Positions 10,664 to 23,268 are shown, counted from the first letter of the stretch. The stretch is DNA of 64,000 nucleotides from Cryptomeria japonica (GCF_030272615.1 NC_081414.1:308925164-308989163), one strand, 5' to 3'. Notes: generated by a model not told the origin, from the letters alone. Numbers and translations: made by a program.

Positions 10664-13600
10664 TGTTGGCATTGAAGTTGTCATTGATGTCAACATGTGT
10701 GTGTGCATGACTAAGTTAATGGAGTAGCGGAGAGACATATAGGACACCCTTTAGATGAAGATGAAGCAAGGATGCAAAGTGAATATGACATGGTTACAAT
10801 GATGTAGGATGATGAGGTCTCAAAGGAAGAATAGATTAGCTGATTTAGTGTTGCATTTGGTTAGCAGAGCTATGCGGATTGAAGGTATATGCATGGAGGT
10901 TGCATGGTGTAAATGGACTCAAATAAGATTGAGAGGACAATGGAGTCTACTCTTGGACCTATGACATCACAGAACACATTGTGTTATATGCACAAGGGGA
11001 TGCCAAGAGAAACAAGTATTGCAGGTTGCAAAAGTAGTTATATCGAGATAACTCAGTCGATTAAGTGTTGTGTAGGTGAAGTGATCTTATCAGGATAACT
11101 ATATCAATACAAAGTCATGTGGAGGAAATTTCTATCGACATAACTCAAACCGATGTCAGGTCATGAGGAGTCTCTTTGGTGTTATGTTAGATCGGGATAG
11201 CTATGTCGACAACGGGACTAAGGATGCACATCAGAATAGGTGATAAAGGTGTGTAACGAGTTTGTGTTATGCCAATAGAGTTAACTACTCTGATATGAGT
11301 ATATAGAAATAGTTATACCGATCAGGCGACCAAGGGTGTGTATTGGGGTAGCTATTGAAGGCAGAATGACAAATTCTTGCAATGTTGATAGACTAAGCTA
11401 TTCCAACAGAGGAAAGTGTAGAGAGGACTCCTTGGTGAGTTTACCAAAATAACATATGCCGATAAGCTGAAGGACATTGGATTTGCGACTTTGGAATAAC
11501 TATGTTGATGTAGATTATCACCGTGGAGTTTGAGTTTCAAAGTACATATGTCGATAAAGGGTGAGTTGATTGTGTGTCATCAAAATTAATTGATTGGTCA
11601 TTCTAACCAGTTTTTTCTATGCTGATAGTGATGGTCATCCGGATAAGTGGTTGTTTGGCGTGAAGTTTTTCAGTTTGGGGTAACCTATGTTGATATGGTC
11701 TGTCTACCTAGAGATTGAGCTTTGGGATAGCTTATAGCGATATGTAAAGTCAAAGGTGAGGATTTCATCGGAGTAACTCATTCCGATGAGAGGGGTCAAA
11801 GGCATAAAATGGTCATCGTGATAGGTTGTGAAGGCAGAATGGATGCAAGTAGTCATCCCAATAGTTAAATCTATTATGATAGCAATTGAGAAATGTGACT
11901 TTGGGATTGGTATGGAGATGAACGTGAGGAAAGAGAAATATAAAGGATAGAATAGATTGGCATAAGAATTTATAGTCAACCCGATATGTCTCCATAACAT
12001 GAAGAATATTCACTGCATGGAGTTCAACTAATCTGAGCAACCTGATTGTCCACATAGATTTTGACCGTCTGTGACCATCTGATCTCGATGAAGAATATGA
12101 GGACATGTGACTCCTTGGTGGACAGAACAAGTCATATATGTTGAAGTTGGTGATGATGGGGATTGTTGTCGATTCTTTAGAGTAGGTCGACAGATGATAG
12201 AGGTACATTAATAGCAAACCTGTTACAGGTAATTGTAGGGCTCGAGATGTTTGATTGAGGTAGAACCAAATCTATGGGACAACTTGATTTTTCCAAATAT
12301 AGTAAACCAGGTACAGTGAACAAAGGAAATGTGTTCAATGCAGGTAATCCAATCTAATATAGTGGAGATTTTTAGCAACGCATTACAGAGTCATTTAATG
12401 CAGGTGTTTGGTTCAAGAAGGGAGATCAAATCTGACTCATGCTAGATCTTTGAGGACAAGAATGAATAAATTTTTAAATTCTAGTTGGAGGGAAAAACTT
12501 TCCTGTGTGTAGAGCTGACTGTGCAATATAGTAAATACATTTTGGACTGAGATGGTTAGTGAGAGAGGACACGGAGATGCTGTTGCGTGTGAAACTGCCA
12601 TGATGCCAATAGTAAAGGTTGAATCTAGTAGATCGACGACTTAGATTCAAAGATGATGAAGAATACAATTTGATGCATCTGGGAATTTGAGTAGCTTAGT
12701 GTAAAAAGGTAAACTGACTAAGTGGATGATATGCGAGTTACATTGCAAATGGTCCAGATCATGGAGTATGTAACAAGGCAAACAAGTATATCTGATAGGT
12801 GAAGTGGTATGATCTGACCAACTATGTGGAGGTTGTTGTAGTTGATGAATGTAACTGTGAATGATAAAGGTGTGTGACTAAAAAGAGTATGGCTCTTGAA
12901 CAAGAGAGTATGTGTTGAATGACTATAGTGGTGTTGATGAACATATCTAATCAGAAAGAGTTGATGTACAAAGTGTGAAGAAGTGTGTTTGTAGAGAGTG
13001 GAAGTGTGAATAGACAAGAGGGTGCAACAACTAAGCCACGAGGAAAGTAGACCTGAGAATGAATTAGAGAGTGGTAGAGGCCTATGATGTAAAGTGAAGA
13101 GCTAAGTGCAAATAGAATAGAAAAAGAGAGAAAGCAGCAAAGACCAAGTGAGAGAACAACAAAAACCAAAGTGAGTAGAGCTAAGGCATATTGGTAGAGA
13201 GGGAGAAGTGATTCGAGCAGAAGAAAGAGAGAAGAGAGTAGAGAAAAAGAGCAGAGACAGATAGTGAGCTAAGAGTTGAAATTGAAGCCTAAGATCAAAG
13301 AGCATAAACAAGTCAGTTCAATCTCCAGAGAAGAATATTTGTGAGTTGCAAAACCTCATTTACAACAAGGTACCTAATTTGTAATTGAATATATCTTCAT
13401 TGTAACCTCCAAGTGGGTTCTCAGAGCTAGGGTTTGGTGCTCCTTGGGTTGGTGCCCTAAATGTTGTAATTGATTTTACTTGTGAGGCTGGATTGGAGCG
13501 GTAGACTCCAACAACATTTCTCAATGAGGTTTTTCCCCACCGTGGGTTTTCCTCATACATTATGATGTTATGGATATGTCTCTTATGTGTGTGTGCTCAT

Positions 13601-13724
13601 GTGTTCAATACCTCTGCTCATAGTCTTATGATTATATTTATTAAAGCTTAGATCTATTAGAATTCAAATTTTTAATTAATTACTATTGATTCACCCCCTC
13701 TCAATGGTCCATTGTGTTCCAACA
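10664..13724 (+). repeat. Copia-2 5' LTR (3061 bp)
   Basis: Begins TGTTGGCATTGAAGTTGTCA and ends CATTGTGTTCCAACA, followed at once by a primer binding site. Its sequence is repeated at 19343-22024 and 50999-51470. At 3 kb it is long for a copia LTR. About 1 kb of it (11030-11990) is built from a recurring short motif described separately. Minus-strand frames in the purine-rich 3' third (12950-13310) are low-complexity artefacts. Confidence 0.9.
11030..11990 (+). repeat. Iterated TAACTATGCCGATAA-like motif in LTR
   Basis: Variants of (G)ATAACTATGCCGATAAG recur some 15-20 times at irregular 30-60 bp spacing. Examples are near 11038 (AGTTATATCGAGATAACTC), 11190 (GGGATAGCTATGTCGACAA), 11305 (ATAGTTATACCGATCAG), 11440 (AATAACATATGCCGATAAG), 11492 (GGAATAACTATGTTGATG) and 11769 (GGAGTAACTCATTCCGATG). 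The matching region of the 3' LTR (about 19705-20660) keeps the pattern. Dense iteration inside an LTR suggests expanded regulatory sites, but function is unproven. Confidence 0.65.
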
Positions 13725-13740
13725 ATTGGTATCAGATCCA
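13725..13740 (+). promoter_or_regulatory. Copia-2 primer binding site
   Basis: ATTGGTATCAGATCCA directly follows the LTR end. TGGTATCAGA is the usual plant match to the 3' end of initiator-Met tRNA, which primes minus-strand DNA synthesis. Confidence 0.8.
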
Positions 13741-13789
13741 TAGGTTCCCTAGTTGAAAAGCTTTCTCCAACTTGGGTAGATTCTGTTGT

Positions 13790-16066
13790 ATGAGCACAAT
13801 GGTCGAATTTGAGTCAATCCTTGCACCTATGTTTGATGGTTTAAAATATTCAATTTGGTCTTGTAGAATGGAAGTCTATTTGTCTACCTTTGGTTATGAT
13901 GTTTGGATCTCAATTGTAAATGGTTACTCCATTCCTACTTGTCCTCCTACTAATCCTAATGAAAAAAGAAGATATGAATGCAATGTTGAAGCAATGAAGG
14001 CTATTCTTAGTGGGATATTTGATGATGTGTCTTGAAAGGCAGATAGATGCAAGTATGCAAAGAGCTTATGGGACAAACTAAAGAAACTCTATGGAGATGA
14101 ACCTTGCACCACTAAATCAGATTGTGGAAGAAAGAAGATTTATGTAGAAGATAAATGTGTTGATGATAAAAGAATATCTCTTAGTGGCTTCAATAAAGAT
14201 GAGAATTAATCTCACTTGCTCATGGCACAAGAGACACAAGATGAGAAAATAACACCCTGTTGTGATAGTGCATCACAATCCCGCAGACAAGATCCTTTTG
14301 GCAGTGATGAAGAGGAAGAAGATGTTGATGCTGAGGTTGACCTTGAAGGTTAATTAATCTATGATCTTCAAGAACTAGAGAAAGCAAGGAAAGAATATAA
14401 AAAATAAAATAATTCAACAATAAAGGAACAAGACCAGGTAAGCAAAAGCCTTGAAGAATCAAATCAGTGTATTGCTGCTATGACAGCTGAATTAGAAGAA
14501 CTCAAAAAGGTGGGGACAAAATACCAAATGTATAAATATATTGTTGTTGAAGAACAAAACTGACTGAATAAGTGTCTTCAAGAGTCAGAGCGAACTACTA
14601 CCAATTTGAAAGCTCAATTAGATGATACTAAAAGGATAAATGAAGAATCAAAATTATATTTTGATTCCAAGAAGAGAAGGTGTGAAGAGTTAGAGCTAGA
14701 AGTGGAGACAAAAGGAAAGGAGTGTATGAACTTAAAATATGAAATAGAAAAGTTCACAAAAGAGCTTGAGACTTGCAATGATGAACTCAAACTAAGGAAG
14801 AAGTATGATGGTGGCACCAAAGCACTGGATGAACCATTGAGTAAACAAAATCACTCCAAGGATACGGAAGGTGTTGGATATGATGTTGATCAATGCTCTA
14901 CCAACAAGGATGCATCTAAAAAGGAGATACATTTTGTCTCTTCAAATGGTAATGATAGTAGACAAACTTTCATAGTCAGAAATGCTCTAAGGAAGAAGAT
15001 TGATCTGACTACTCTGCTAAAAGTTTGAAGACTCAAGCTACTGCTATAAGAAAGAATAATGTTGATTCAAAATGAAAAGGCAAGTTGAATGAAGATGGCT
15101 TCATCAGAGATAAGGATACAAGAAGGAGGTATGGAAGACAAAAAAAAAATTGCTTCTTACAAGACTAATAATGAGAAGAAATCAAAATATGTGACCACTG
15201 CACATAAACAACCCAAGACCAACAACAAGAGAAGAATAAATGGAGGAAATCAGTTGGCAAGGTCTCCATATGTATGGAAAAATAAATTTGTAGGTTATAA
15301 GTCCTCCTTTTCTAGTTATTGTCATTCATGAAATGGTTATGGTCATAGAGAAAGTGAGTGTAGAAAACAGTCTAGAAAAGGTCAAGCTGATTTCTCTAGA
15401 AATAAAGATGTAGTTTGTCAAAATTGTAATGCATATGGACATAGTATGTCAAGTTGTAAGTTCATGCATAGATCCACTCTCATGTATGATAAGAAGAGTC
15501 CATTGGATGCTCCAAGAAATCTAAGTGTTGTATATCATAAATGTAACTAAATTGGTCATAGAAGCTATGAATGTAAAATAGAATCATTCCAGTCATATGG
15601 AAGCCCCTACACTCTCTTTTCCAACAAAAATGCAAGACATAACCACTATAGGCAGCATGAGAGAGTGGGCAGAAGTGATGTAAGACAAATTTTTGCATAG
15701 AACAAAATAAAAAGTGCTTCGAGAAGCTCAAGAAGTTCTTTTGTTCTATTTGCAGTTGGTCACAATGACATGATCTGGAGAAGAAGATCAATTCAAATTA
15801 GGAGAAACTCCTCTACCCCTCTATTTGGGATGAACACAGTGTGCTACAACTGCAACAACCTAGGCCACACTACAAATTTTTGTAGATCAAGGGTAGTCAA
15901 TCAAATGAAGATGATGAATGCAGCTCCAAATGTTGCAAATGAAAGGCAAACGGAGATCAAGAAAATCTGGAGGAGAAAGGGCAGCCAAGGAAATGAAAAT
16001 GGCAAGAATGTATTCATGAATAGGCAGTGTGTTTTTCATGCACAAGTGACATCTCCTCAAGATTAA
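13790..16066 (+). pseudogene. Copia-2 gag-like gene, broken
   Basis: The start is the ATG at 13790. The first segment has the copia gag N-terminus (LAPMFDGLKYSIWSCRMEVY). After WDKLKKLYGDEP (about 14095) the rest of the gag core seems deleted. A long Glu/Lys/Leu-rich coiled-coil stretch covers about 14370-14840. Its end (ETCNDELKLRKKYDGGTKAL) is clearly related to Copia-1 gag (EKSKDELKVRSKYEGSIEAL). Four zinc-knuckle remnants follow: near 15326 (one stop inside), 15415 (CQNCNAYGHSMSSC), 15531 (first Cys is Tyr, one stop) and 15839 (CYNCNNLGHTTNFC). Several in-frame stops and frameshifts make it a pseudogene. It is the only protein-like sequence in Copia-2. Confidence 0.75.
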
Positions 16067-16667
16067 GGAGATGCAGGACCTTAGGGGGAGACACAGACTG
16101 ATCACATCATTCATCCCCAAACTTTTGAAAAGGATTAATGTATGGATAGGGTTCTGTAGATATGAGGAAAATCATTTAAGAAGAAGATATGATGGAAGAA
16201 GATAAGATGGCAAATTTTATAGTTTACGCCTTGGTTGCATATCAAGCTCTAATATTTTTATTTTACTATAAAGTGGCTCTAGATTGTATTGCACACTTGG
16301 ATACATAAGGTTGAATATAGCTTCAAGTAGTTACAACTAGAAATGCAAGGACAGAGACTGCAAGAGGATTGTTGTTGAGAGTGCATGCATAATAGGTGTG
16401 CAATGTGTAGATAAAGGACAAGCCAACATGAAGACACATGAAATAAGAATTGCAACAAACATGAAATTAAATAGATAAATAAGTCTAGTCAAAATTTTAT
16501 AGCTATGGTGCATTGGTTGCAGATATCTTTGGCTAAGGGGGAGCTTATTGATTACATCCTTTCTCATCCTTGAACATGTGTGTGTGCTTCAAGAGTGATG
16601 AAGCATAGAATTTATTTGTTTCAGGTCAATAAGTGTACTGATGGGTTCAAGGCAGTGGTTGTAGATG
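16067..16667. other. Copia-2 interior, no coding seen
   Basis: After the gag stop there is no trace of protease, integrase or RT motifs in any frame. Two short GGGGGAG runs occur (about 16084 and 16537). This is where pol would be expected, so its absence is the basis for calling Copia-2 non-autonomous. Confidence 0.65.
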
Positions 16668-17583
16668 TGATGCAAGATCATTAGTGTAGTTCATACCGAT
16701 TTGAGCAGTAGTTAGTTGTGGAATTACTTGGAGATTGTGGCATTTATTCATGTTTGAGAATTTAGCGTTGTGGATTTATATTTATCACCTTGAGTTCATT
16801 ATCTTTGTCATGTTTAAGATTCATGGCATTTGGATTTAATTTTGATGAGATATTAATTCTAGTATTGGCCTAGTGTGGATGTGTTCTTACTAGTTAGTCT
16901 TGTAGAGTGTTCAGTGAAGTTGAATCAGGTTGTGGTTGATTCTCGTGACTTGCGGATCATTGATCGATGTTTCTTGAGCCTTGTCCAATGTTCCTGGAGG
17001 ACCACGTCAAGTTCTAAGTATTTTGGTGATGTTCTTGGTGATTTGGGCTGACGTGTTATTGTTTACACGTTTCATCATGAACTAATTGTTCTTTGGCCAA
17101 CTTGATCAAGTTGTTATTGCTTGCAGATGGTATAAAGGAAAAGTTTAGTGATTCCTTTCAGGAGACAAAAGATGGAAGATAGAGGATAGAAGTTAGAGAT
17201 CGAGCGAAGATGTAGATACCGATTGGATTCTGGTTTGGTAGGACTAAAGTTGGGAGGGTTGAGGTCTGGATCAGTGTAGAATAGTGGAAGCTATTACCAG
17301 TTGGTGATTTGTTGAGAGGATGATCTGTGGATCATATATCTAAGTTGTAAGAGTTTTTTTGTAATCTTGGGCTATGGTCCAGCATGTGGCATATGTAATT
17401 CATTAAACTGTTATGAGAATTGTTCATACTATTTACCAGTTATGTATTTTGTGGTGTTAGTGGTTGCTCTTTCTACTTTATCTATGTTGTGTTACTGGTT
17501 ACCAATATATCTTGAATGGTATTTGTGTTTAGGCTACAAGGCAGGGATTTCCTTCATTGGATCTCCCTACCTTGATTGCATCA
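16668..17583 (+). repeat. miniLTR left LTR
   Basis: 916 bp, TG...CA ends, aligned along its length with 17940-18852 with scattered substitutions. For example, ATTACTTGGAGATTGTGG here reads ATTACTTGGAGATCGTGG in the right copy. A small open frame at 17367-17600 is a chance product. Confidence 0.85.
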
Positions 17584-17939
17584 AATGGTATCAGATCTAG
17601 TTTGTGAACCTGTTGTTGGAAGACCTGGTTATGTATCGGTTGGTTGGAAAGGAAGTTGAGGAAACTTGTAGACTTGTTCAGATCACCAAACATGAGGCAG
17701 AGAAAGGCTTACAGGTAGACCACCAAACCTAGAGCTTGAGTTTGAGGCAGTTAGTGGGTGGAGACTTGAATAGGTCGCCAATTGAGGTAGGCTGCAGAGT
17801 GGACCGGTAGATCACGAGGAAAGGAAACTAGAAGCTATAGTTAGATCACCAAATCCTTGAGGTAGTTGCAAGTACCTATTGACTAATCATCAAACTAGAT
17901 CAAGTGATGGGCCTCACTTTTTAATTAACCCCAAGAGTC

Positions 17940-18852
17940 TGATGCATGAGCACCGGTGTAGTTCATACAGGTTTGAGCAATTAGCTTGGAATTACTTGGA
18001 GATCGTGGAATTTCTTCATGTTTGAGAATTTAGCATTGTGGATTTGGATTTATCACCTTGAGTTTGTTGTTTTTAACGTGTTCAAGATTCATTGCATTTG
18101 GATTTAATTCCAATGAGATATCAATTCTGGTATTGGCTCGCTGTGGATGTGTTCTTACCAGTTAGTCTTGCAAAGAGTTGAGCAAAGTTGAATCGGGTTG
18201 TGGTTGATTCTTGTGACTTGCAGATCATTGATTGATGTTGCTTGAGCCTTGTTCGATGTTCCCAAAGGACTGCATGAAGTTCTAAGAATTTTGGTGATGT
18301 TCTTGGTGATTTGGGCCTACGTGTTATTATTTACACATTTCATCATGAACCGATTGGTCTTTGGCCAACTTGATTGAGTTGTTATTGCTTGTGGATGGTA
18401 TAAAGGGAAAGTTTAGTGATTCATTTCGGGAGACAAAAGATGAAAGATAGAGGATAGAGGTTAGTGATTGAGTGAAGATGTAGATACCAATTGGATTCTA
18501 GTCTAGTAGGATTGAAGCCAGGAGGGCTGAGGTCCGGATCAGGGCAAGATAGTGGAAGCTATTACCAATTGATGATTTGTTGAGAGGGTAATCTGCAGAT
18601 CATAGATATAAGTTATAAGAGTTGTTTTGTAATCCTGGGTTGTGGTCTAGCAGGTGGCATATGCAATTCATTAAACTATTATGAGAATTGTTCGTACTAT
18701 TTATCAATTATGTATATTGTGGTGTTAGCGGTTTCTCTTTCTACTTTATGTCTATTGTGTTACCGGTTACCGGTATATCTTGCATGGTGTTTTAAGTTTA
18801 GGTTGAAAGGTGGGGATGCCCATCATTGGATCTCCCTACCTTGATTGCATCA
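17940..18852 (+). repeat. miniLTR right LTR
   Basis: 913 bp partner of the left LTR. The sequence just before it (AATTAACCCCAAGAGTC) is only weakly purine-rich, so a normal polypurine tract is not obvious. Confidence 0.82.
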
Positions 18853-19342
18853 AGATAGAATGAAGATGGATGGTTGAAAGTAAAGCACATGTAGTATATC
18901 AACATTGAAGACATTTGTTAAGATAGTCCACATAGGCCATAAACAGTTGAACACATGATGCATACTGGTTACGGTTCTTAGTGGGAGACAAAATGCATAT
19001 GATGGTAGTGGATCACAAGAGGAGCTGAGCTGACCTAATTAGAGTTTATTTTTATAATGTTGGATCATTTCCAACTTATATTTTAATAATGGTTCATCTA
19101 GCATGCAACCAGAAGAGGTGCACATAGTCAAAATGGTTATGCTTGGGTACATCAAATGAATCAAAGGGAGAGAAATTATTGTTTAGAAGAACATATGGCC
19201 TGAGGGGAAGTATGTAGTTATCCTTGGTTGAAGGTCACATGTCAATTCAGATGAAATCCTATTGGGTGTCAGGGCCCCTTTTCCATTATTGTCAAAGGGG
19301 GAGAGAATGTGTAGTGTTGAAATCAATGCCAAAGGGGGAGAT
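18853..19342 (+). other. Copia-2 3' interior with two polypurine tracts
   Basis: Non-coding. GTCAAAGGGGGAGAGA at about 19291-19306 is followed by CAAAGGGGGAGA at 19330-19341 directly before the 3' LTR. The final stretch, ATCAATGCCAAAGGGGGAGA, is the same as before the Copia-1 LTR (8241-8260). Confidence 0.75.
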
Positions 19343-22024
19343 TGTTGGCATTGAAATTGTCATTGATATCAACATGTGTGTGTATGCATGATTGAGTTAA
19401 TGGAGCAGCAGAGAGACATACAAGACACCCTCTCGATGAATATGCAATAGGCTTGCAGAGTGAAGCTGAAATGGTTATGTCAGTGATGCAGGATGATGGG
19501 GTCTCAAAGGAAGATCAGATTGGCTGATTTAGTGTTGCATCTGGTTAGCAGAGCTATGCAGGTTGAAGGTATATGCATGGAGGTTGCATGGTGTAAATGG
19601 TCTCAAATAAGATTGAGAGGACAATGGAGTCTTCTCTTGGACCTATGGTATCATAGAACACATTGTGTTAGATGCCAAGAGAAACAAGTATTGCAAGTTG
19701 CAAAAGTAGTTATATCAGAATAACTCTATCGATTAAGTATTTTGTAGGTGAATTAATATTATCAGGATAACTATACTGATACCGAGTCATGTGGAGGAAA
19801 TTGCTATCAGCATAATTTAGGATGATATTGGGTCGTGAGGAGTCTCTTTGGTGTTGTGTCAGATTGAGATATCTATGCCGACAAGGGGACTAAGGATGTG
19901 CATCTGAATAGCTGATAAAGGCGGTGTAACAAGTTTGTGTTATATCGATAGAGTTAACTACTCTGATATCAGTAAATCAAAATAGTTATGTCGACCAAGT
20001 GGCCAAGGCTATGTATCGGGGTAGCTATTTAAGGTGAAATGAAAAATTCTTATAATATCAATAGACTAAGCTATTCTGACAAAGGAAAGTGTAGAGAGGA
20101 CTCATTGGTGAGTTTATTAGAATAAGATACACTGATAAGCTGAAGGACGGTAGAGTTACAACTTCAGAATAACTATACCAATGTAGATTATCACCACAAA
20201 GTTTGAGTTTTGGAGTACTTATGCTGATAAAGGGTGAGTTGATTGTGTCACCAAAATGACTTGTTCGGTCATTCTAAATAGTTTTTCTAGTGCCAATAGT
20301 GATGGTCATCTCGATAAGTGGTTGTTTGGTATGAAGTTTTTTAAATCAGTGTTAACCTATGCTGATATGGTCTGTCTACCTAGAGATTGAGCTTCAGGAT
20401 AGCTTATGGTGATACATGAAGTCAAACGTGAGGATTTCATGAAAGTAACTCATGTCAATGAGAGGGGTCAAAGGCATCAAATGGTTGTCGGGATAGGTTG
20501 TGAAGACAGAATGGATGCAAGTAGTCATCCTGATAGTTAAACCTATTCTGATAGCAGGTGAGCAATGTGGCTTCGAGATTGCTATGGTGATGAATGTGAG
20601 GAAAGAGAAATATAAAGGATAGAAAATATTGGCATAAGCGTTTATAGTCAACCTGATATATATTCATAACACACAGGATATTCATAGCATGGAGTTCGAC
20701 AAATCTGAGCAACTTGATTGTCCACATGGATTTTGACTAACTGTGACCATCTGATCTGGATGAAGAATATGAGGACATGTGGCTCCTTGGTGGACAGAAA
20801 AAATTAGATATTTTGAATTTGGTGACGATGGAGATTGTTGTCAATTCTTCAGGGTAGGTTGACAGAGGATATAGGAGCATTAATTTGTGAACCTGTTATA
20901 GGCAATTTCAAGGCTCGAGATGATCGATTGAGGCAGAACCAAATCTGTGGGACAAATTGAGTTTACCAAATATAGCAAACCAGGTACAGTGAACAAAGGA
21001 GATGTGTTTAGTGTAGGTAATCCAATATGATATAGTGGAGATCTTCAACAACTCAGTAGAGTCATTTAATGCAGGTGTTCAATTCAAGAAGGGAGATCAA
21101 ATTCGATTCATGCCAGATCTCTTAGGACAAGAATGAATGAATTTTTAAATTCTAATTGGAGGGAAAAACTTTTGAGTATACAAAGATGATAGTGCAATAT
21201 AGTAAATGCATTTTGGACTAAAATGGTTAGTGACAGAGAACTCAGAGATGATGTGGCACGTGAAACCGCTATGATGCTAGTAGTGAAGGTTGAATCTAGT
21301 AGATTGATGGCTCAGATTCAAAGTTGATGAAGAATACAGTTTGGTGCATTTTTGAATTTGAGTAGCTTGTTGGAAAGAGGTAAACTAACTAAGTGGATGA
21401 TCTTTAAGCTACATTGGAAATGGTACAGATCATGGGGTATGATAACGAGGCAAACAAGTCTATCTGATAGGTGAAGTGGTATGATCTGACCAACTGTGTG
21501 GAGGCTGGGGTAGTTGATGAATGTAGCCATGAAGAACAAAGGTGTGTGACTAAGAAGATTAGGGATCTTGAAAAAGAGAATGTGTGCTAAATGAGTGTAG
21601 TGGTGTTGATGAACATAGCTGATCAAAAAGAGCTAATGTGCACAATGTGAAGAAGTGTGAATAGACAAGAGGGTGCAGCAACTAAGCCACGAGGAGAGAA
21701 GACCAAAGCATGAATTGGAGAGAGGTAGAGACTCAAGATATAAAGTGTAGAACTAAGAGAAGAAAAAATAGGATAAGAGAGAAAGCAGCAGAGACCAAGT
21801 GAGAGAACAACAAAAACCAGAGTGAGTAGAGCCAAGGTAGAAAGTTAGAGAGGGAGTAGTGATCTAAGAAGAAGAAAGAAAGCAGAGAGCAAATAACAAG
21901 AGTAGAGACAGATAGTGAGCTGAGAGATGAGATTGAAGCCTAAGATCAGAGAGTAGAAATAAGTCAGTTCAATCTCTAGAGAAGAATACTTGTGATTTGT
22001 AAAACCTCATTTGCAACAAGGTAC
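19343..22024 (+). repeat. Copia-2 3' LTR, first part
   Basis: Repeats the 5' LTR from TGTTGGCATTGAAATTGTCA up to ...CATTTGCAACAAGGTAC, where Gypsy-1 interrupts it. The sequence resumes with GGTACCTAATTTG at 50994. The GGTAC at 22020-22024 is the left target duplication of Gypsy-1. Confidence 0.92.
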
Positions 22025-23253
22025 TGTAAAGTGGAAAATTGAACCCTAGTGACTCCCCACCTAGGAGAGAGAAAGAAAGTCACAAGGACTATTTTCACTT
22101 GGGAGAAACTTTACATTCAAAAGAGGGACTTGATCTAAATCCAAGGGGAACAAGGATATGAATTCCAAGTGGATTACAAGGGTTGGAAAGTGATTTACCC
22201 TCTTTTGTAAATAGATATGTTGACTTTTTGAATATGTAGTAAAGGGAAATAAAATGAATGAAATGAGGAGCTATCCATTTGGGATAACGCTGTAAATTTG
22301 GATCTAAGATGTTCAGACTAGTATTGATCTGTCCTACAAATTTGGATAAAATTCATTGGGACCGTGTTGAAAGTGCACACGGTCCTCCAAAAAATGTGCA
22401 TGCTGAAAAGGGTTTTTATGTCTCTATAAATGGAGTCCAATTCTACAATTACAGCTATGCACCTACAACCTACACATAAAAAAGAAGGGAAAAAGAGGTT
22501 GTGGATAGGGGTTTGCCTCAATCAAACCTAGGTAGAGGAATCAACCTTGAAAGGAAGTAATTGCAAATACTTAAATGTAAATGTAGGAAATGTATACCTT
22601 GTAGATTTGCCATTGATGATGATGATTTATTTGCTTCTTGCATGTAATCACAAATGTTGTATGAAATGTTATGTAACATGACAAAACCCTAACACACACA
22701 TACTTGCAAATGAATGTTCTAATGTTTCTCCAATGGATGAATGAAGAAGACACATAAAGAAGATAACTTGGTGGATTATTGAAGAGTTGAATGCTTGATG
22801 AAGACCTTTCGCTTGAATTTCATTTATTCTCCTTATCTTGCTTATGCATTTTGTCTATTGTGTATTTCATCTCTTTTGAATGAGGGAGTTGAATCTCCTT
22901 TTACACATGCCCAAGATAATTAATTTTCAATCATCAAATGTCGACAAAGGGAGATTGAAATTCCCAAAGAGAAAATTAAGCAAAAGGGGCCGGATGGACC
23001 CATATTAGGGCCTCCCTAAGAGGGAGGATGGGGGCAACATGCCCCTTTCCAAGGGGGGATAGGAGAGCCACACCCTTGCCCGTCCCTATCTTGAGGTCTG
23101 GATAGTATAATGAGGCAGCATAAGGGCTGAAACAAGGGGAGACTCAGGATGAAATCATATAGAGGGGTCTTAGTCGAGAGAGAGATGTAGTTTCTTTGGT
23201 AAGGACCTAAAATATGGTCAAAATTGCGGGGGTCACAATTTTAGGACACTACA
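22025..23253 (-). repeat. Gypsy-1 left LTR
   Basis: 1229 bp, starting TGTAAAGTGG and ending ...TTAGGACACTACA on the + strand. Its whole length is recovered in the split right LTR: ACTCCCCACCTAGGAGAGAG occurs here at about 22051 and at 27862, and GTCACAATTTTAGGACACTA at 23232 and 50972. Confidence 0.9.
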
Positions 23254-23268
23254 TTTAGCCCCCATTTT
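23254..23268 (-). promoter_or_regulatory. Gypsy-1 polypurine tract
   Basis: On the minus strand the bases next to the left LTR read AAAATGGGGGCTAAA, a plausible primer for plus-strand synthesis. This supports a minus orientation for the element. Confidence 0.65.

Larger units (their letters stand above)
16668..18852 (+). mobile_element. miniLTR: small non-autonomous LTR element
   Basis: Two direct repeats of 916 bp (16668-17583) and 913 bp (17940-18852) start TGATGCA and end CTTGATTGCATCA. They bracket only 356 bp. The interior opens with AATGGTATCAGATCTAG (17584 onward), a Met-tRNA-type primer site, which fixes the + orientation. Flanks are AGATG (16663-16667) and AGATA (18853-18857), a five-base duplication with one change. 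No open frame in the interior exceeds noise. The structure is TRIM-like, but the LTRs are far longer than in classic TRIMs. It lies inside Copia-2 between gag and the polypurine tract. Confidence 0.82.

Noticed and set aside
12950-13311. Ser/Leu/Phe-rich minus-strand frames in the Copia-2 LTR, considered as membrane proteins
   Set aside because: They mirror GAGA-rich purine sequence and recur in the 3' LTR (21623-21835) only because the LTR does.
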